Shown: positions 9,551-18,612 of the stretch, piece after piece
How positions within the stretch are numbered: the first letter of the stretch is position 1
How the letters are laid out: each line of letters starts with the position of its first letter
NCBI RefSeq assembly: GCF_000633935.1
Contig: NZ_KK214996.1
Location: 346,477-410,476, forward strand
Source: Ectothiorhodospira haloalkaliphila ATCC 51935
Lineage (GTDB): Bacteria; Pseudomonadota; Gammaproteobacteria; Ectothiorhodospirales; Ectothiorhodospiraceae
DNA: 64,000 bases
Direction: 5' to 3'
The notes under the pieces: model-generated
What the model was told of the DNA's origin: nothing
Databases searched by the model: none
What the model saw: the letters and a program-made list of their open reading frames with translations, nothing else
Made by a program: the position numbers and the translations under genes

Positions 9551-11022
9551 CAGTTTGACTCCAGCCACTCCAGAATCCGGGCCATATCCAGATGTGTTTC
9601 CACCGCATCGGCCAGTTGCTCGAAACCAGCCTCCCGGTCATCGGACAGGTCCCTGCCCTCAACGGCATCCAGCCCAGCCCAGGCGAGCAGGGAACTGAGG
9701 GCCTCGCCACGATCAAAAAGGCCATGAACATAGGTGCCCATCACCTGGCCGTCGTCCGACAAGGCCCCATCCGGGCCATGGCTCAGTTGTGTTGCCGGCC
9801 TGGCCAGGGCCGCTCCGCGACTCACCCCGGCGTGGATCTCGTAACCTTCCAGGGGCGCGCCATCATGCAGATGTCCCTGCACCTGGCGCAGTTGCTTGCC
9901 CTGAGCCAGGGTGGTTTCCATCTCCAGCAGACCCAGGCCATTGCTGCTGCCCGACTCTCCTTCCACACCTTCAGGGTCGTGGAGCAACTGCCCCAGCATC
10001 TGAAAACCACCGCAGATGCCCAGCAGGCGGCCGCCATAACGCAGGTGTCGGAAGATGTCCTTCACCCAGTCCTGTTGATGCAGCCAGGCAAGATCCGCAC
10101 GCACGGCCTTGGATCCGGGCAGGATGATCAGGTCCGCAGGCGGCAGGGTTTCCCCTGGCCCAACCCAGACAAGATTCACCCGGGGATGCAGCCTCAGGGG
10201 ATCGAAGTCGGTATGGTTGCTGATGCGGGGCAGCACAGGCACCACCACATTCAAGGCCGGCTCGCCCTGCGGGCCGCCTTTTACCGGTATATCGGGCGCC
10301 TCGGGCAGCCCATCCTCCGCTTCCAGGTACAGCCCCTTGAGGTACGGCAGCACGCCCAGTACCGGCTTGCCGGTCTCTCGCTCCAGCCATTCCAGGCCCG
10401 ACTCCAGCAATCGGATATCGCCGCGAAAACGATTGATCACGAAACCCACCACCCGCCGACGCTCGGACTCGGACAACAGCGCCAGCGTGCCCACCAAATG
10501 AGCGAACACACCGCCACGGTCGATATCCGCCACCAGGATCACCGGGCAATCCACCGCCTCGGCAAAGCCCATGTTGGCGATATCCCCCTCGCGCAGGTTG
10601 ATCTCTGCCGGGGAGCCGGCACCCTCCACCAGCACCGCGTCGTACCGGGCCCCAAGACGCTCATGGGCAGCCACCACCCGGCCCAGCAACTCCGGCTTCA
10701 GACGTTGGTAGTCGCCTGCGTTGGACAGGGTCAGGGGCTGGCCATCCAGGATCACCTGGGCCCCCTGATCCGAACAGGGCTTGAGCAGCACCGGATTCAT
10801 GTCGGTATGAGGCGCCACCCGGCAGGCCGCAGCCTGCACCGCCTGTGCCCGTCCGATCTCTCCACCCTCGGGGGTAACGGCACTATTCAGGGCCATGTTC
10901 TGGGGCTTGAAGGGAGCCACCGCCAGGCCACGCCTTACCAGGGCACGCCCCAGAGCGGTCACCAGGGTGCTTTTGCCCGCATCGGAGGTGGTGCCCTGGA
11001 TCATCAGGGTGCCCCGGCTCAT
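9550..11022 (-). CDS. cobQ: Cobyric acid synthase (glutamine-dependent amidotransferase)
   Basis: The protein has 490 residues from the chosen start and amidates four carboxylates of adenosylcobyrinic acid a,c-diamide. The N-terminal dethiobiotin-synthase-like ATPase half has [20 protein letters not shown] and [24 protein letters not shown] (given here in two parts). The C-terminal type-1 glutaminase half has [11 protein letters not shown] with the nucleophilic Cys near residue 335, and GTYVHGLFD with the catalytic His. The ATG at 11022 overlaps the cobD stop in an ATGA and gives the usual [10 protein letters not shown] opening. Confidence 0.96.
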   Translation of the reverse strand: MSRGTLMIQGTTSDAGKSTLVTALGRALVRRGLAVAPFKPQNMALNSAVTPEGGEIGRAQAVQAAACRVAPHTDMNPVLLKPCSDQGAQVILDGQPLTLSNAGDYQRLKPELLGRVVAAHERLGARYDAVLVEGAGSPAEINLREGDIANMGFAEAVDCPVILVADIDRGGVFAHLVGTLALLSESERRRVVGFVINRFRGDIRLLESGLEWLERETGKPVLGVLPYLKGLYLEAEDGLPEAPDIPVKGGPQGEPALNVVVPVLPRISNHTDFDPLRLHPRVNLVWVGPGETLPPADLIILPGSKAVRADLAWLHQQDWVKDIFRHLRYGGRLLGICGGFQMLGQLLHDPEGVEGESGSSNGLGLLEMETTLAQGKQLRQVQGHLHDGAPLEGYEIHAGVSRGAALARPATQLSHGPDGALSDDGQVMGTYVHGLFDRGEALSSLLAWAGLDAVEGRDLSDDREAGFEQLADAVETHLDMARILEWLESN

Positions 11023-12065
11023 GCGCCGTTTTCCCGAAGCGTTTCCGAGAGGGCCTCTTCCAGGCGTTGCCACTGCTGCTCATTGGCTGGCAGGCCGAAA
11101 CGCAGGCTGAGCGGCTCGGTGAACAACCGGGTGAGGATGCCCTGGCGCCGCAACGCCTGGTGAAGCTCCCGCGCTTGGTCGGTGCGTATCCACTGAAACA
11201 GGGAAGTGCCGCCATCGGGCGGCAGGCCGTGAGTATCCAGGCAATCCCTGAGCCGTGCCCCGGCCTCATAAAGGCTCAAGCGGGTCTGCTCCTGCCAGTC
11301 GAGATCCTCCAGGGCCTGGGTGGCCACCCAGCGCGAGGGCCCGGTCACGGTCCAGGGCCCCAGGGCGGCAGCCAGGCGCTGGCGGATATCCGCCTCGGCA
11401 AAGACAAACCCCACCCGGGCACCGGCCAGGCCGAAAAACTTGCCCAGGGAACGCAGTACGATCAGGCCCGGCTGGGGGCAGATGGGGGCCAGACTGCGCT
11501 CCGGTGTGGCGTCCATGAAGGCTTCGTCGATAATCAGCCAGCCGCCCTTGTCTGCCAGACGCTGATGCCAGGACTGCAGACGAGCGGGACCGAACAGGGC
11601 CCCGGTGGGGTTGTTGGGATGCACCAGCAGGAGCACATCCAGTGCAGGCAGATGCTCTTCGATGCTCTCCGGCGCCAGGGCCCGCACCGTGTGACCGGCC
11701 CTCTCCCACGCATGGGCATGCTCAGCATAGCTGGGGTGCAGCACGCCTACGCACCGTCCTGGCTTCAGCAAGGTGGGCAGGGCCTGAATGGCTGCCTGGG
11801 AGCCGGCCACGGGCAGCACGGCAGGGCTCCCATAATAATGTTTCGCGGCCGCCTCCAGGCCATCCTCCTCTTCCGGCAGACGCACCCAGTGCGCGCCGGG
11901 TACGGGGGGCACCGGCCAGCCATTGGGATTGATGCCGGTGGACAGATCCAGCCATTCCTCCAGGGGAATGCCCTCTTCCCGGGCTGCTGCACGCAGACGT
12001 CCCCCGTGTGGCAGGAAGGGTGCCAAGGGTGAGCCTGCCGGGTTGTCTGCGTTGGATTGGGTCAA
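11019..12065 (-). CDS. cobD: Threonine-phosphate decarboxylase, PLP-dependent (aminopropanol branch)
   Basis: The 348-residue aspartate-aminotransferase-fold protein should decarboxylate L-threonine phosphate to aminopropanol phosphate, the linker of the nucleotide loop. Signatures are [31 protein letters not shown] (quoted in pieces: [18 protein letters not shown]), [10 protein letters not shown] near 155, IIDEAFMD near 180 and [17 protein letters not shown] with the PLP lysine near 210. It begins with TTG at 12065, which gives the expected N-terminus although no strong ribosome site precedes it. The name cobD follows Salmonella usage and must not be confused with Pseudomonas CobD, which is CbiB. 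Confidence 0.93.
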   Translation of the reverse strand: MTQSNADNPAGSPLAPFLPHGGRLRAAAREEGIPLEEWLDLSTGINPNGWPVPPVPGAHWVRLPEEEDGLEAAAKHYYGSPAVLPVAGSQAAIQALPTLLKPGRCVGVLHPSYAEHAHAWERAGHTVRALAPESIEEHLPALDVLLLVHPNNPTGALFGPARLQSWHQRLADKGGWLIIDEAFMDATPERSLAPICPQPGLIVLRSLGKFFGLAGARVGFVFAEADIRQRLAAALGPWTVTGPSRWVATQALEDLDWQEQTRLSLYEAGARLRDCLDTHGLPPDGGTSLFQWIRTDQARELHQALRRQGILTRLFTEPLSLRFGLPANEQQWQRLEEALSETLRENGA

Positions 12066-12200
12066 GCGTGTCAGCCTCCAGATCAGTGCGAAACGGCATC
12101 CTTTGAAACGGCATCCTTTGATGAGGGAGACCTTGGGGCGCCCCCGACATCCTGATACTTCAGAGCCCTTGTAAAAACCGCTTTGGCTGCGGCAATCCCC

Positions 12201-12440
12201 CGTGGGAGCGGCCCTCGGCCGCGAATGGCTGAGTCATCGGCCGCCGCCCCGACCTGAGACCGGAGTGGACCTCGGGGGGACCGGGTTCCTTACAGCGGGA
12301 CGCCGTGAACACATCCATGTAGGCTCTGCAGCCGCTTCCCGCGGCTGAAGCCCGCTTACAGGAACCCGCTCCCCCCGAGGTCCGGACAGTCCGGAGTCTT
12401 TTTCGAAAAGCCATTCGCGGCCAAGGGCCGCTCCCACAGG
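12201..12440. repeat. Nested-palindrome element, copy A (about 240 bp)
   Basis: This fills the 403-bp gap between cbiB and cobD. The outer arms are TGGGAGCGGCCCTCGGCCGC on the left and its near-perfect reverse complement at the right (12414-12437). Inside them, GGAGTGGACCTCGGGGGGA pairs with TCCCCCCGAGGTCCGGA-type sequence near 12370, and an innermost GCAGCCGCTTCCCGCGGCTG hairpin sits near 12328-12350. A second copy about 90 % similar by eye lies at 25687-25929. There is no protein-coding content. The structure resembles a MITE or a large REP/BIME unit. Lying inside the cobalamin run, it may form a hairpin in that mRNA. Confidence 0.85.
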
Positions 12441-12468
12441 GGGTTGGCGGGGCAATCATCTGGCCTCA

Positions 12469-13380
12469 TCACATCATGATGACCAGGGCACCGATTCCCA
12501 ACACCACCAGCCAGATCCCCATGGCCCGGCGCATCAAGTCCAGCGCCCGATCGATATCCACGCCCTGGGCATCCGCGCCCTCGCCCAGATCCGGGCGCCC
12601 CTCGCTGCGTCCATGGTAGATGGCCGCCCCCCCAAGACGCACACCCAGGGCGCCCGCCCCAGCCGCCATCACCGGGCCGGCGTTCGGGCTTTTCCACGCC
12701 GTTCCCTGATGGCGCCAACAGCGGAAGGCCCGACGCGTTCCGTCGATCCCGCCCGCGGCCAGGGCATAAGCCAGGGCCGTCAGGCGCGCGGGGATGTAAT
12801 TGAGCACGTCATCCAGCCGCGCCGCCGCCCAGCCAAAATGCCGGTAGCGGTCATTACGGTAACCCCACATGGCATCCAGCGTATTCACCAGCCGGTAGGC
12901 CACCACCCCGGGGGCACCCGCCACCACGAACCAGAAGATGGGGGCGAAGACGGCATCGTTACCGTTTTCCAGCACCGATTCCACGGTGGCCTTGCTGATC
13001 TCCGTCTCGTCGATATTCTGGGTGTCCCGACTCACCAGGAAGGCCACCCGCTCGCGGGCCTGTGGCAGATCCCCCTGCAACAGGGCGGCACCGATGCCGC
13101 GCCCATGCTCGCCCAGGCTGCGCCAGCCGATGGCCAGGTATAGCAGGATGAGTTCAACCGCCCAACCCCAGGCGGGCGCGGTCAACCAGGCGCTGAACAG
13201 TACCAGCGGAATCACCAGCCCCGCCACCAGCCAGGCCCCGCGGCGTCGATCGTCGGCATAACCATGGCGCTCCGCCGCATCAATCAGCGCGCCGAAACCC
13301 ACCAGCGGATGCCAGCGCCGGGGTTCCCCGAGCAGGCGGTCCAGTAGCAGGGCTGCCAGGATGAGGGTGAATGTCAGCAT
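12469..13380 (-). CDS. cbiB: Adenosylcobinamide-phosphate synthase, membrane protein
   Basis: The 303-residue integral membrane protein attaches aminopropanol (phosphate) to adenosylcobyric acid. It begins [30 protein letters not shown], which contains the conserved DxxLGEP and HP motifs, and carries [20 protein letters not shown] near 110, [17 protein letters not shown] near 165 and [11 protein letters not shown] near 190. Length and hydrophobic profile are typical. It is separated from cobB by 60 bp and from cobD by the nested-palindrome element. It is the same family as Pseudomonas CobD. Confidence 0.95.
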   Translation of the reverse strand: MLTFTLILAALLLDRLLGEPRRWHPLVGFGALIDAAERHGYADDRRRGAWLVAGLVIPLVLFSAWLTAPAWGWAVELILLYLAIGWRSLGEHGRGIGAALLQGDLPQARERVAFLVSRDTQNIDETEISKATVESVLENGNDAVFAPIFWFVVAGAPGVVAYRLVNTLDAMWGYRNDRYRHFGWAAARLDDVLNYIPARLTALAYALAAGGIDGTRRAFRCWRHQGTAWKSPNAGPVMAAGAGALGVRLGGAAIYHGRSEGRPDLGEGADAQGVDIDRALDLMRRAMGIWLVVLGIGALVIMM

Positions 13381-13440
13381 GCAGGTGTCATCTCAGCACT
13401 TCGAACAGCCATCTTGGGCATGGTGCCCTCCGTTTCCCCC

Positions 13441-14736
13441 TCATCCCCACCCACCAAACAATCTCCCCACTGCCTCGGGATTGGAGGGAAAATAAACATG
13501 CACATACGTCGCCGTCATCCCCCCCACCCGATACACCGGCTCTGACGTCGCACGCCCATTGGGGCACCTCGACCGCGCCAACGGCGTCAGCGGCGACTCC
13601 ATGGCCGAGTGATGGAAGGTGTGCCCCCTCAGGACACCCTCAGGCAAGGTCACCTCCTGGGGACCCAGCGACGCCAGCCTCCCCTGCATCCGCGCAGTCC
13701 CCGTCAGCAGGCCAGCCATCTCCGCGCCCTGCCCCTCCTTGTCCTCCAGCCGGTCCAGCAAATAGAGCATCCCACCACACTCGGCCAGCAGCGGTCGTCC
13801 GGCCTGCACATGGGCAGCCAGGTCCCGCTTCAATCCGACATTGGCCGCCAGTGCCTCCATATGCAACTCCGGATACCCCCCAGGCAGATAAACCGCATCC
13901 GCCTCGGGCAAGCCTTGCCCGGCCACCGGAGAGAAGAACCGCAGACTGGCCCCCATCCGTTCCAGCAACTCCAGATTGGCGGGATAAATGAAGGCAAAGG
14001 CCTGATCCCGGGCGATGGCAATGCGCCGACCCTCCAGGGATCGCGGCACCGGCGCGGCACGACCCGGCTCAAAGGCCACCGGCGGCGGCAGCCCCTCCGG
14101 CTTCCACACCAGCTGCGCCGCAGCGGCCTCGAGTCGCGCATCGAGATCCGCGATCTCTTCGGCCTGCACCAGGCCCAGATGCCGACTGGGCAACGCGGCA
14201 TCGGCGGACTTGGGCAGATAACCAAAGGCGATGAGGTGCTCGGGCAGGCATTCCATGAGCATGCCGTAATGTCGTTCACCACTGATGCGATTGGCCAGCA
14301 CACCGGCAAAGGGCACGTCGGAGCGAAAGGTGGAAAGACCATGGGCCAGGGCACCAAAGGTCTGGGCCATGGCGGCCCCGCTGATGGCCGGCATCACCGG
14401 GATGCCGAACCGGGCGGCGATGTCGGCACTGGAAGGTCGCCCGTCGAACAGGCCCATCACGCCCTCCACCAGGATCAGATCCGACTCGCCCGCTGCTTCA
14501 TACAGACGTTGCCGGGCGTCTTCCTCCCCTGTCATCCACATATCCAGGGTGTGCACGGGGTGTCCGCTGGCCTGCTGATGGATCATGGGGTCGAGGAAAT
14601 CCGGCCCCGCCTTGAACACCCGCACCCGCCGCCCCTGGTTACGGTGGTAGCGGGCCAGTGCCGCCGTCACCGTGGTCTTGCCCTGACCGGAGCCGGTGGC
14701 GGTGATGAGCAGGGCTGGGCAATGGTGAGTGGTCAT
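13441..14736 (-). CDS. cobB: Cobyrinic acid a,c-diamide synthase (CbiA/CobB)
   Basis: The 431-residue glutamine amidotransferase amidates the a and c side chains of cobyrinic (or hydrogenobyrinic) acid. The N-terminal ATPase half shows ITATGSGQGKTTVTAALAR and VFKAGPDFLDPMIH; EGVMGLFDG follows near 105. The glutaminase half has YLPGGYPELH near 280 and LLAECGGMLYLLD with the nucleophile Cys near 315, and ends with the conserved GMTATYVHVYFPSNP. Its presence means the pathway can enter at cobyrinic acid and not only salvage cobinamide. It lies second in the run, after btuB. Confidence 0.94.
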   Translation of the reverse strand: MTTHHCPALLITATGSGQGKTTVTAALARYHRNQGRRVRVFKAGPDFLDPMIHQQASGHPVHTLDMWMTGEEDARQRLYEAAGESDLILVEGVMGLFDGRPSSADIAARFGIPVMPAISGAAMAQTFGALAHGLSTFRSDVPFAGVLANRISGERHYGMLMECLPEHLIAFGYLPKSADAALPSRHLGLVQAEEIADLDARLEAAAAQLVWKPEGLPPPVAFEPGRAAPVPRSLEGRRIAIARDQAFAFIYPANLELLERMGASLRFFSPVAGQGLPEADAVYLPGGYPELHMEALAANVGLKRDLAAHVQAGRPLLAECGGMLYLLDRLEDKEGQGAEMAGLLTGTARMQGRLASLGPQEVTLPEGVLRGHTFHHSAMESPLTPLARSRCPNGRATSEPVYRVGGMTATYVHVYFPSNPEAVGRLFGGWG

Positions 14737-14763
14737 GGTCGGCCTCGTGGATTCACATCGTCG

Positions 14764-14840
14764 CCCTCACCCCAACCCCTTGAGGGGAAACTCCACCAAC
14801 TCCCTTCTCCCCTCGGGGGAGAAGGGCCGGGGATGAGGGG
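14764..14840. repeat. G+C-rich palindromic repeat between btuB and cobB
   Basis: This belongs to a short repeat family with a core like CCCTCACCCCAACCCCTC joined to a pyrimidine/purine hairpin. Here the hairpin CCCTTCTCCCC-tcg-GGGGAGAAGGG is almost perfect. The other members are at 24834, 27498, 29937, 34823 and 42767. In the btuB-cobB gap it could attenuate transcription or protect mRNA ends, but without a T run it is not a classical terminator. Confidence 0.75.
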
Positions 14841-14849
14841 CGGCGGAGG

Positions 14850-16658
14850 TCACTGTTGCTGGTAGTTTAACGTGACGAAGAAGGCGCGGCCGGGTTGGTT
14901 GTACCCCTTTACCGTTTCGTAGTGCTTGTCCAGCGCATTCTGGATCTTGCCGCTGAGTCGCCATTCGGGAGTGATGCGATAAGACGCTCGCAGATCAAGC
15001 AATGCAAAGCCACCCAGCCGTTCGTTATTGAGAGGATCATTGTACCGGGAACCTTCAGCCGCCACTGTCGCACCCAGCGTAAAGTCACCCCAGAACCGAT
15101 CCAGATCCACACGTGCTGTAGTTTCGGGGCGCCGCTGCAATCTATTGCCCGTCTCACGATCCTCATGGTCCAGGTGAGTTAAGGCCGCCAGCGCACTCCA
15201 ATCCTCTTGAAGAATACCGAACTCAAGCTCCATTCCGCGAATTCTTGCCTCATCAGTATTCTGAGCCGGCCACCCGGAAATCAAATTCTCCACCTCGGTA
15301 TAAAAAATAGCTAAATCGCCGAAAAAAAGGCCTGACGCATAATTCAACCCAACTTCTAGGCTTTCCGACTTTTCTGCGTCGAGATCAGGATTGCCGTAGG
15401 GCTCGAACGGAGGATCCCAACTCAGCATTGGATTGTAAAGCTCATTGAATGTCGGTGCTTTGAATGCAGTGCCATAACTGGCACGCAAGCTCCATTGCTC
15501 CTGTAATTGCATTCCCCAAGCAATTTGGCCGGTGGTTTCGTGGCCAAAGGTCTCATTATCATCGTGCCTCAGGCTCCATGCCAGATCATACCTACCCAAC
15601 TCCACCTGCCATTGCGCGTACAATCCGACATTATCTCTGCGAGTTTCCGAATAGTCGCTGGAGACATTGACACGGTCATTTTGGTAATCCATACCTAACG
15701 TGAGCATGTGGCGCTCCGCGAGAGCCACATCATTTTGCCAATTAAAAAGATTCCTCGATGTCTCAAACTTACTAGGCCAGTCGCTAAATGTTTCCAACTC
15801 ATCTCGACTATGGGCAACTGAAAAAGTACTGTACCAAATGTCCGCCAATTGCCCACGCACGCCAAATTGTGAGGCGTGCTGTCTGAATTCCTGCCTATCA
15901 CCCGACCCACCACTGTCAAAATCACTCTCACCTTCCGCATGTAGCAGAGAGCCGAAAATCTCAAAGCCGTTTTTCAACTCATGAGACAAGCGGGCCGACA
16001 CGGAGCTATTCTCATAACCATCCCGGCGATCATCGGCGGTCTCGTCTTGCACATTGATGCCATCAGTGGATAAATGACTGACTGAGAGATTGTAGCGAGT
16101 ACTTCCCGTGGAACCGGACAGGCCCGCACCCATCTCCCTGGTATTGAAAGAGCCTGCACCCAGATGTGCCCGAAGTTTCGCGGGACCATCCCCTTCCTTG
16201 GTAAACACCTGAATAACTCCACCGATAGCATCCGACCCATAAAGACTGGTTCGTGGTCCACGGACAATCTCTACGCGCTCAATCTCTGCAGGAGGTAAAT
16301 ATTGCCACGCAGCTTGCCCCGTGGTTGCTGATCCCATCCGCACCCCATCAACCAGCAACAAAGTGTGATCCGAGTTAGTCCCACGCATGAAAAGACTGGT
16401 GGTCTTGCCAAAAGGCCCGTTCTGGGTCAGGCCAATACCCGCCCGCCCCCTCAACAAATCCACAAACTCCTTCGGCTGCAACCGCTCGATCTCCTCCCGC
16501 TCGATCACGGTCACGGAGGCCAGGGTCTGGTCGGTGGTCTGGACTGTGCGGGTGGGGGTGACCAGGATGGGGTCCAGTTGGGCCACCTGTTCCTGGGCAG
16601 TAGCGAGGGAAGGAATGGCCAGCAGAACGGCTGCCGGCAGGAAGGATCGGGTTTGCAT
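14850..16658 (-). CDS. btuB: TonB-dependent outer-membrane vitamin B12 receptor
   Basis: The 602-residue protein imports cobalamins across the outer membrane. A signal peptide (SFLPAAVLLAIPSLATAQ) is followed by a TonB-box-like DPILVTPTR, then a plug domain with LRGRAGIGLTQNG, SLFMRGTNSDHTLLLVDG and RGPRTSLYGSDAIGGVI, then a long beta-barrel. The start at 16658 gives a clean signal peptide; the open frame extends 11 codons further. It is the first gene behind the cobalamin riboswitch, so B12 should repress it. Oddities are the C-terminus, which ends in QQQ and not in an aromatic residue, and a clearly lower G+C stretch in the barrel region (about 15280-16350). Confidence 0.93.
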   Translation of the reverse strand: MQTRSFLPAAVLLAIPSLATAQEQVAQLDPILVTPTRTVQTTDQTLASVTVIEREEIERLQPKEFVDLLRGRAGIGLTQNGPFGKTTSLFMRGTNSDHTLLLVDGVRMGSATTGQAAWQYLPPAEIERVEIVRGPRTSLYGSDAIGGVIQVFTKEGDGPAKLRAHLGAGSFNTREMGAGLSGSTGSTRYNLSVSHLSTDGINVQDETADDRRDGYENSSVSARLSHELKNGFEIFGSLLHAEGESDFDSGGSGDRQEFRQHASQFGVRGQLADIWYSTFSVAHSRDELETFSDWPSKFETSRNLFNWQNDVALAERHMLTLGMDYQNDRVNVSSDYSETRRDNVGLYAQWQVELGRYDLAWSLRHDDNETFGHETTGQIAWGMQLQEQWSLRASYGTAFKAPTFNELYNPMLSWDPPFEPYGNPDLDAEKSESLEVGLNYASGLFFGDLAIFYTEVENLISGWPAQNTDEARIRGMELEFGILQEDWSALAALTHLDHEDRETGNRLQRRPETTARVDLDRFWGDFTLGATVAAEGSRYNDPLNNERLGGFALLDLRASYRITPEWRLSGKIQNALDKHYETVKGYNQPGRAFFVTLNYQQQ

Positions 16659-16824
16659 GAGTACGTGCTCTCCGGTGCGCCGCCCGCGCACCTGTGTATG
16701 GGCCAGGGTGCGGCACTAGGAGAGCAGCGGATCAATCAGACCCATCGGTGCAAGGCGCACCGGAAAGCCAGATCCACCGGAATGAGACCCGAGAAGACGA
16801 GCCGCGCAAAGCCCTCCGCAATGC

Positions 16825-17050
16825 CGCGTGAACGCATCAGGCCGGTCTCCGGGCTCGCGGACGGGTCATCTTTGACCGGGTCAAGGCACCTTCCCACGCT
16901 TGCGCGCAGTGGCTTCACGCCTTGCCGGGGTTGCTGCGCTGACATGCAGAAACCCTCGTCTCGCCTACCGTTGCGGGGGCAGCGCCGGACTGGTCTGCTG
17001 AATCTGGCAGACATACCGGCTTCCCGTTTCACCAGACGGATGTCAATCAT
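16825..17050 (-). promoter_or_regulatory. Cobalamin (AdoCbl) riboswitch in the leader of btuB
   Basis: On the minus strand the conserved blocks occur in the right order: AAACGGGAAGCCGGT near 17030, GCTGCCCCCGCAACGGTA near 16985, AGCCACTGCG near 16915 and GTGGGAAGG after it, then the B12 box AGCCCGGAGACCGGCCTG at about 16838-16856. The btuB start codon lies about 170 nt downstream. The intervening leader contains a small stem, CGGTGC-loop-GCACCG (16746-16762), but no run of T, so translational control is as likely as termination. It should lower expression of btuB, and possibly of the whole run to cobS, when coenzyme B12 is plentiful. Confidence 0.95.
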
Positions 17051-17156
17051 CTGGCACCTGAAGCGAGGCGGTATCATACGCAAACGATTGTGGATATTCC
17101 AATGCGGGCCGCAGGGGTTACTGTCAGGGCAGATGGACATCCATGCACCTGAGGCG

Positions 17157-17555
17157 CGCCCATTCGCGGCCGAGGGCCGCTCCCACAAGGCTCCATTCAA
17201 GCCTGGGAGCCCCCCCCCGAACGCAAGCCCCAACGCGTCCGGTCTGCCTCCGGGGTGGGTTTCTGGAGGCGGGTGTTCGCCGCATGGATGCGGCGGTCAA
17301 GCCTACAGGGACGTATTCACGGCGTCCCGCCGCAAGAAATGCACCCCGGAGGCAGACCCTGGGCACGGCGCAAAGCCCAGGCACCCTGGAGGCAGACCCC
17401 AGGCATACTGCAAAGCCCAGGCACCCTGGAGGCAGACCCCAGGCATGCAGCAAAGCCCAGGCGCATGGGAGGAAGGCCTTTGGGCACGGTGCAAAACCCA
17501 GGCACACAGGAGGTATCAGACCCATTCGCGGCCGAGGGCCGCTCCTACAGGAGGC
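17157..17555. repeat. Scrambled copy of the nested-palindrome element between btuB and btuF
   Basis: The outer-arm sequence CATTCGCGGCCGAGGGCCGC appears twice in direct orientation, at 17161 and at 17522. Between them, at about 17290-17335, lies the central segment of the element in inverted orientation (ACGTATTCACGGCGTCCCGC, compared with its complement in copies A and B). The segment that should link centre and arm is replaced by the 40-bp tandem repeat described separately. Together with the riboswitch this fills most of the gap of about 1 kb between btuB and btuF. I see no gene in it; the open frame that runs through into btuF is repeat-derived. Confidence 0.7.
17341..17523. repeat. Tandem repeat, 40-bp unit, about 4.5 copies
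   Basis: Units begin at 17341, 17380, 17420, 17460 and 17501 (partial). The second and third units differ at only a few positions; the first and fourth are more diverged and share GGGCACGG in place of AGGCATAC. Each unit contains GGAGGCAGACCC and ends CAAAGCCCA or CAAAACCCA. There are no unique spacers, so this is a minisatellite and not a CRISPR array. It lies 140 bp upstream of btuF and copy number may vary between strains. Confidence 0.85.
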
Positions 17556-17661
17556 GGGCGCTGGGAGGGTTGGATACCGGTGGGTGCGGAGGATCATGCA
17601 GGTGGTCAGCACCCGCATCGCTGTTATGATGCCCTCCTTTCAAGCGCCCGACCCCAACACC

Positions 17662-18612
17662 ATGAGACACCCCAACCACATAAGCCATACACCTCCATTT
17701 CCCCGCAAATGGGCACAAATAGCTGCCATTTGCGCCCTTCTTACAAGCGCTCCAGCAATCACCAACGCTCACGCGCAGCCCGTGACCGTCACCGATGACA
17801 AGGGCCGGGAGGTGCACCTGGAGGCGCCGGCCAAACGCACCATCAGCCTGGCTCCGCACATCACTGAAAACCTGTTTGCCCTGGGGGCGGGTGATCAGAT
17901 CGTTGGGGCCGTCAACTACAGCGACTACCCTGAAGCAGCCGAAGGCATCCCCCGGGTAGGCAGCTACAAACAACTGGATCTGGAATCCATCCTGGCCCTG
18001 AAACCGGATCTGGTGGTGGCCTGGGAGAGCGGCAACGTGCGGGCCCAGCTGGAACGCCTGGAAGCCCTGAACTACCCCCTCTACTTCAGTAATCCGCAAA
18101 CCTTCGAACAACTGGCCTCCGGGCTGGAGCGCCTGGGACATCTCACCGGGCACACCACGGGTGGCGAAGAGGCGGGTGCCCAGGTGCGCCGCACCCTCAC
18201 CGAACTCGAAGACCGCTATGGCGAACAACCCCCCGTCAGCGTCTTCTACCAGGTATGGGATCGCCCGCTGATGACCCTCAATGACGAACACCTCATCTCC
18301 CAGGCCATCCGCCTCTGCGGCGGCCAGAACATCTTCGGCCACCTGGATACCAAGGTGCCACGCCTGGATCGCGAGGTCGTCCTCGCCGCCAACCCCGAAA
18401 CCATCATCGGCGGCGGCATGGGCGAGGACAACCCACAATGGGTGGAGGACTGGCGCCGCTGGTCCGACATGACCGCCGTGCAGCGGGACAATCTCTTCTT
18501 CATTCCCCCGTCCCTGATCCAGCGCCCCACGCCGCGCATCCTGGAAGGCACCCGGATGATCTGCGATTTCCTTGAAACCGCCCGCGAACGTCGCCCGGAG
18601 GGCGATGAGTGA
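17662..18612 (+). CDS. btuF: Periplasmic B12-binding protein of the BtuFCD importer
   Basis: The 316-residue protein has a signal peptide (AAICALLTSAPAITNAHAQ) and a class III solute-binding fold: VTVTDDKGREVHL, KRTISLAPHITENLFALGAG, the VNYSDYPEAA loop and ALKPDLVVAW near 115. It delivers cobalamin to BtuCD. I chose the ATG at 17662 because it starts a good signal peptide; the upstream part of the frame is repeat sequence. Ribosome sites are poor here, and ATG-ATG at 17627 is an alternative. The 3' end overlaps btuC. No riboswitch is visible on this strand, unlike the divergent btuB side. A siderophore-binding role is possible for the family but unlikely in this context. Confidence 0.9.
   Translation: MRHPNHISHTPPFPRKWAQIAAICALLTSAPAITNAHAQPVTVTDDKGREVHLEAPAKRTISLAPHITENLFALGAGDQIVGAVNYSDYPEAAEGIPRVGSYKQLDLESILALKPDLVVAWESGNVRAQLERLEALNYPLYFSNPQTFEQLASGLERLGHLTGHTTGGEEAGAQVRRTLTELEDRYGEQPPVSVFYQVWDRPLMTLNDEHLISQAIRLCGGQNIFGHLDTKVPRLDREVVLAANPETIIGGGMGEDNPQWVEDWRRWSDMTAVQRDNLFFIPPSLIQRPTPRILEGTRMICDFLETARERRPEGDE

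Noticed and set aside
9592..11163. Long open frame of 523 codons on the plus strand
   Set aside because: It lies wholly antisense to cobQ and the end of cobD, has a protein composition rich in His, Gln and Gly, and matches no family. Such frames are expected opposite G+C-rich genes.
17341..17523. CRISPR array
   Set aside because: The repeats are directly adjacent without unique spacers, the units themselves diverge, and no cas gene is present.
17143..17661. N-terminal extension of BtuF by 173 residues
   Set aside because: The extra part is translated palindrome element and 40-bp minisatellite. A normal signal peptide begins at 17662.
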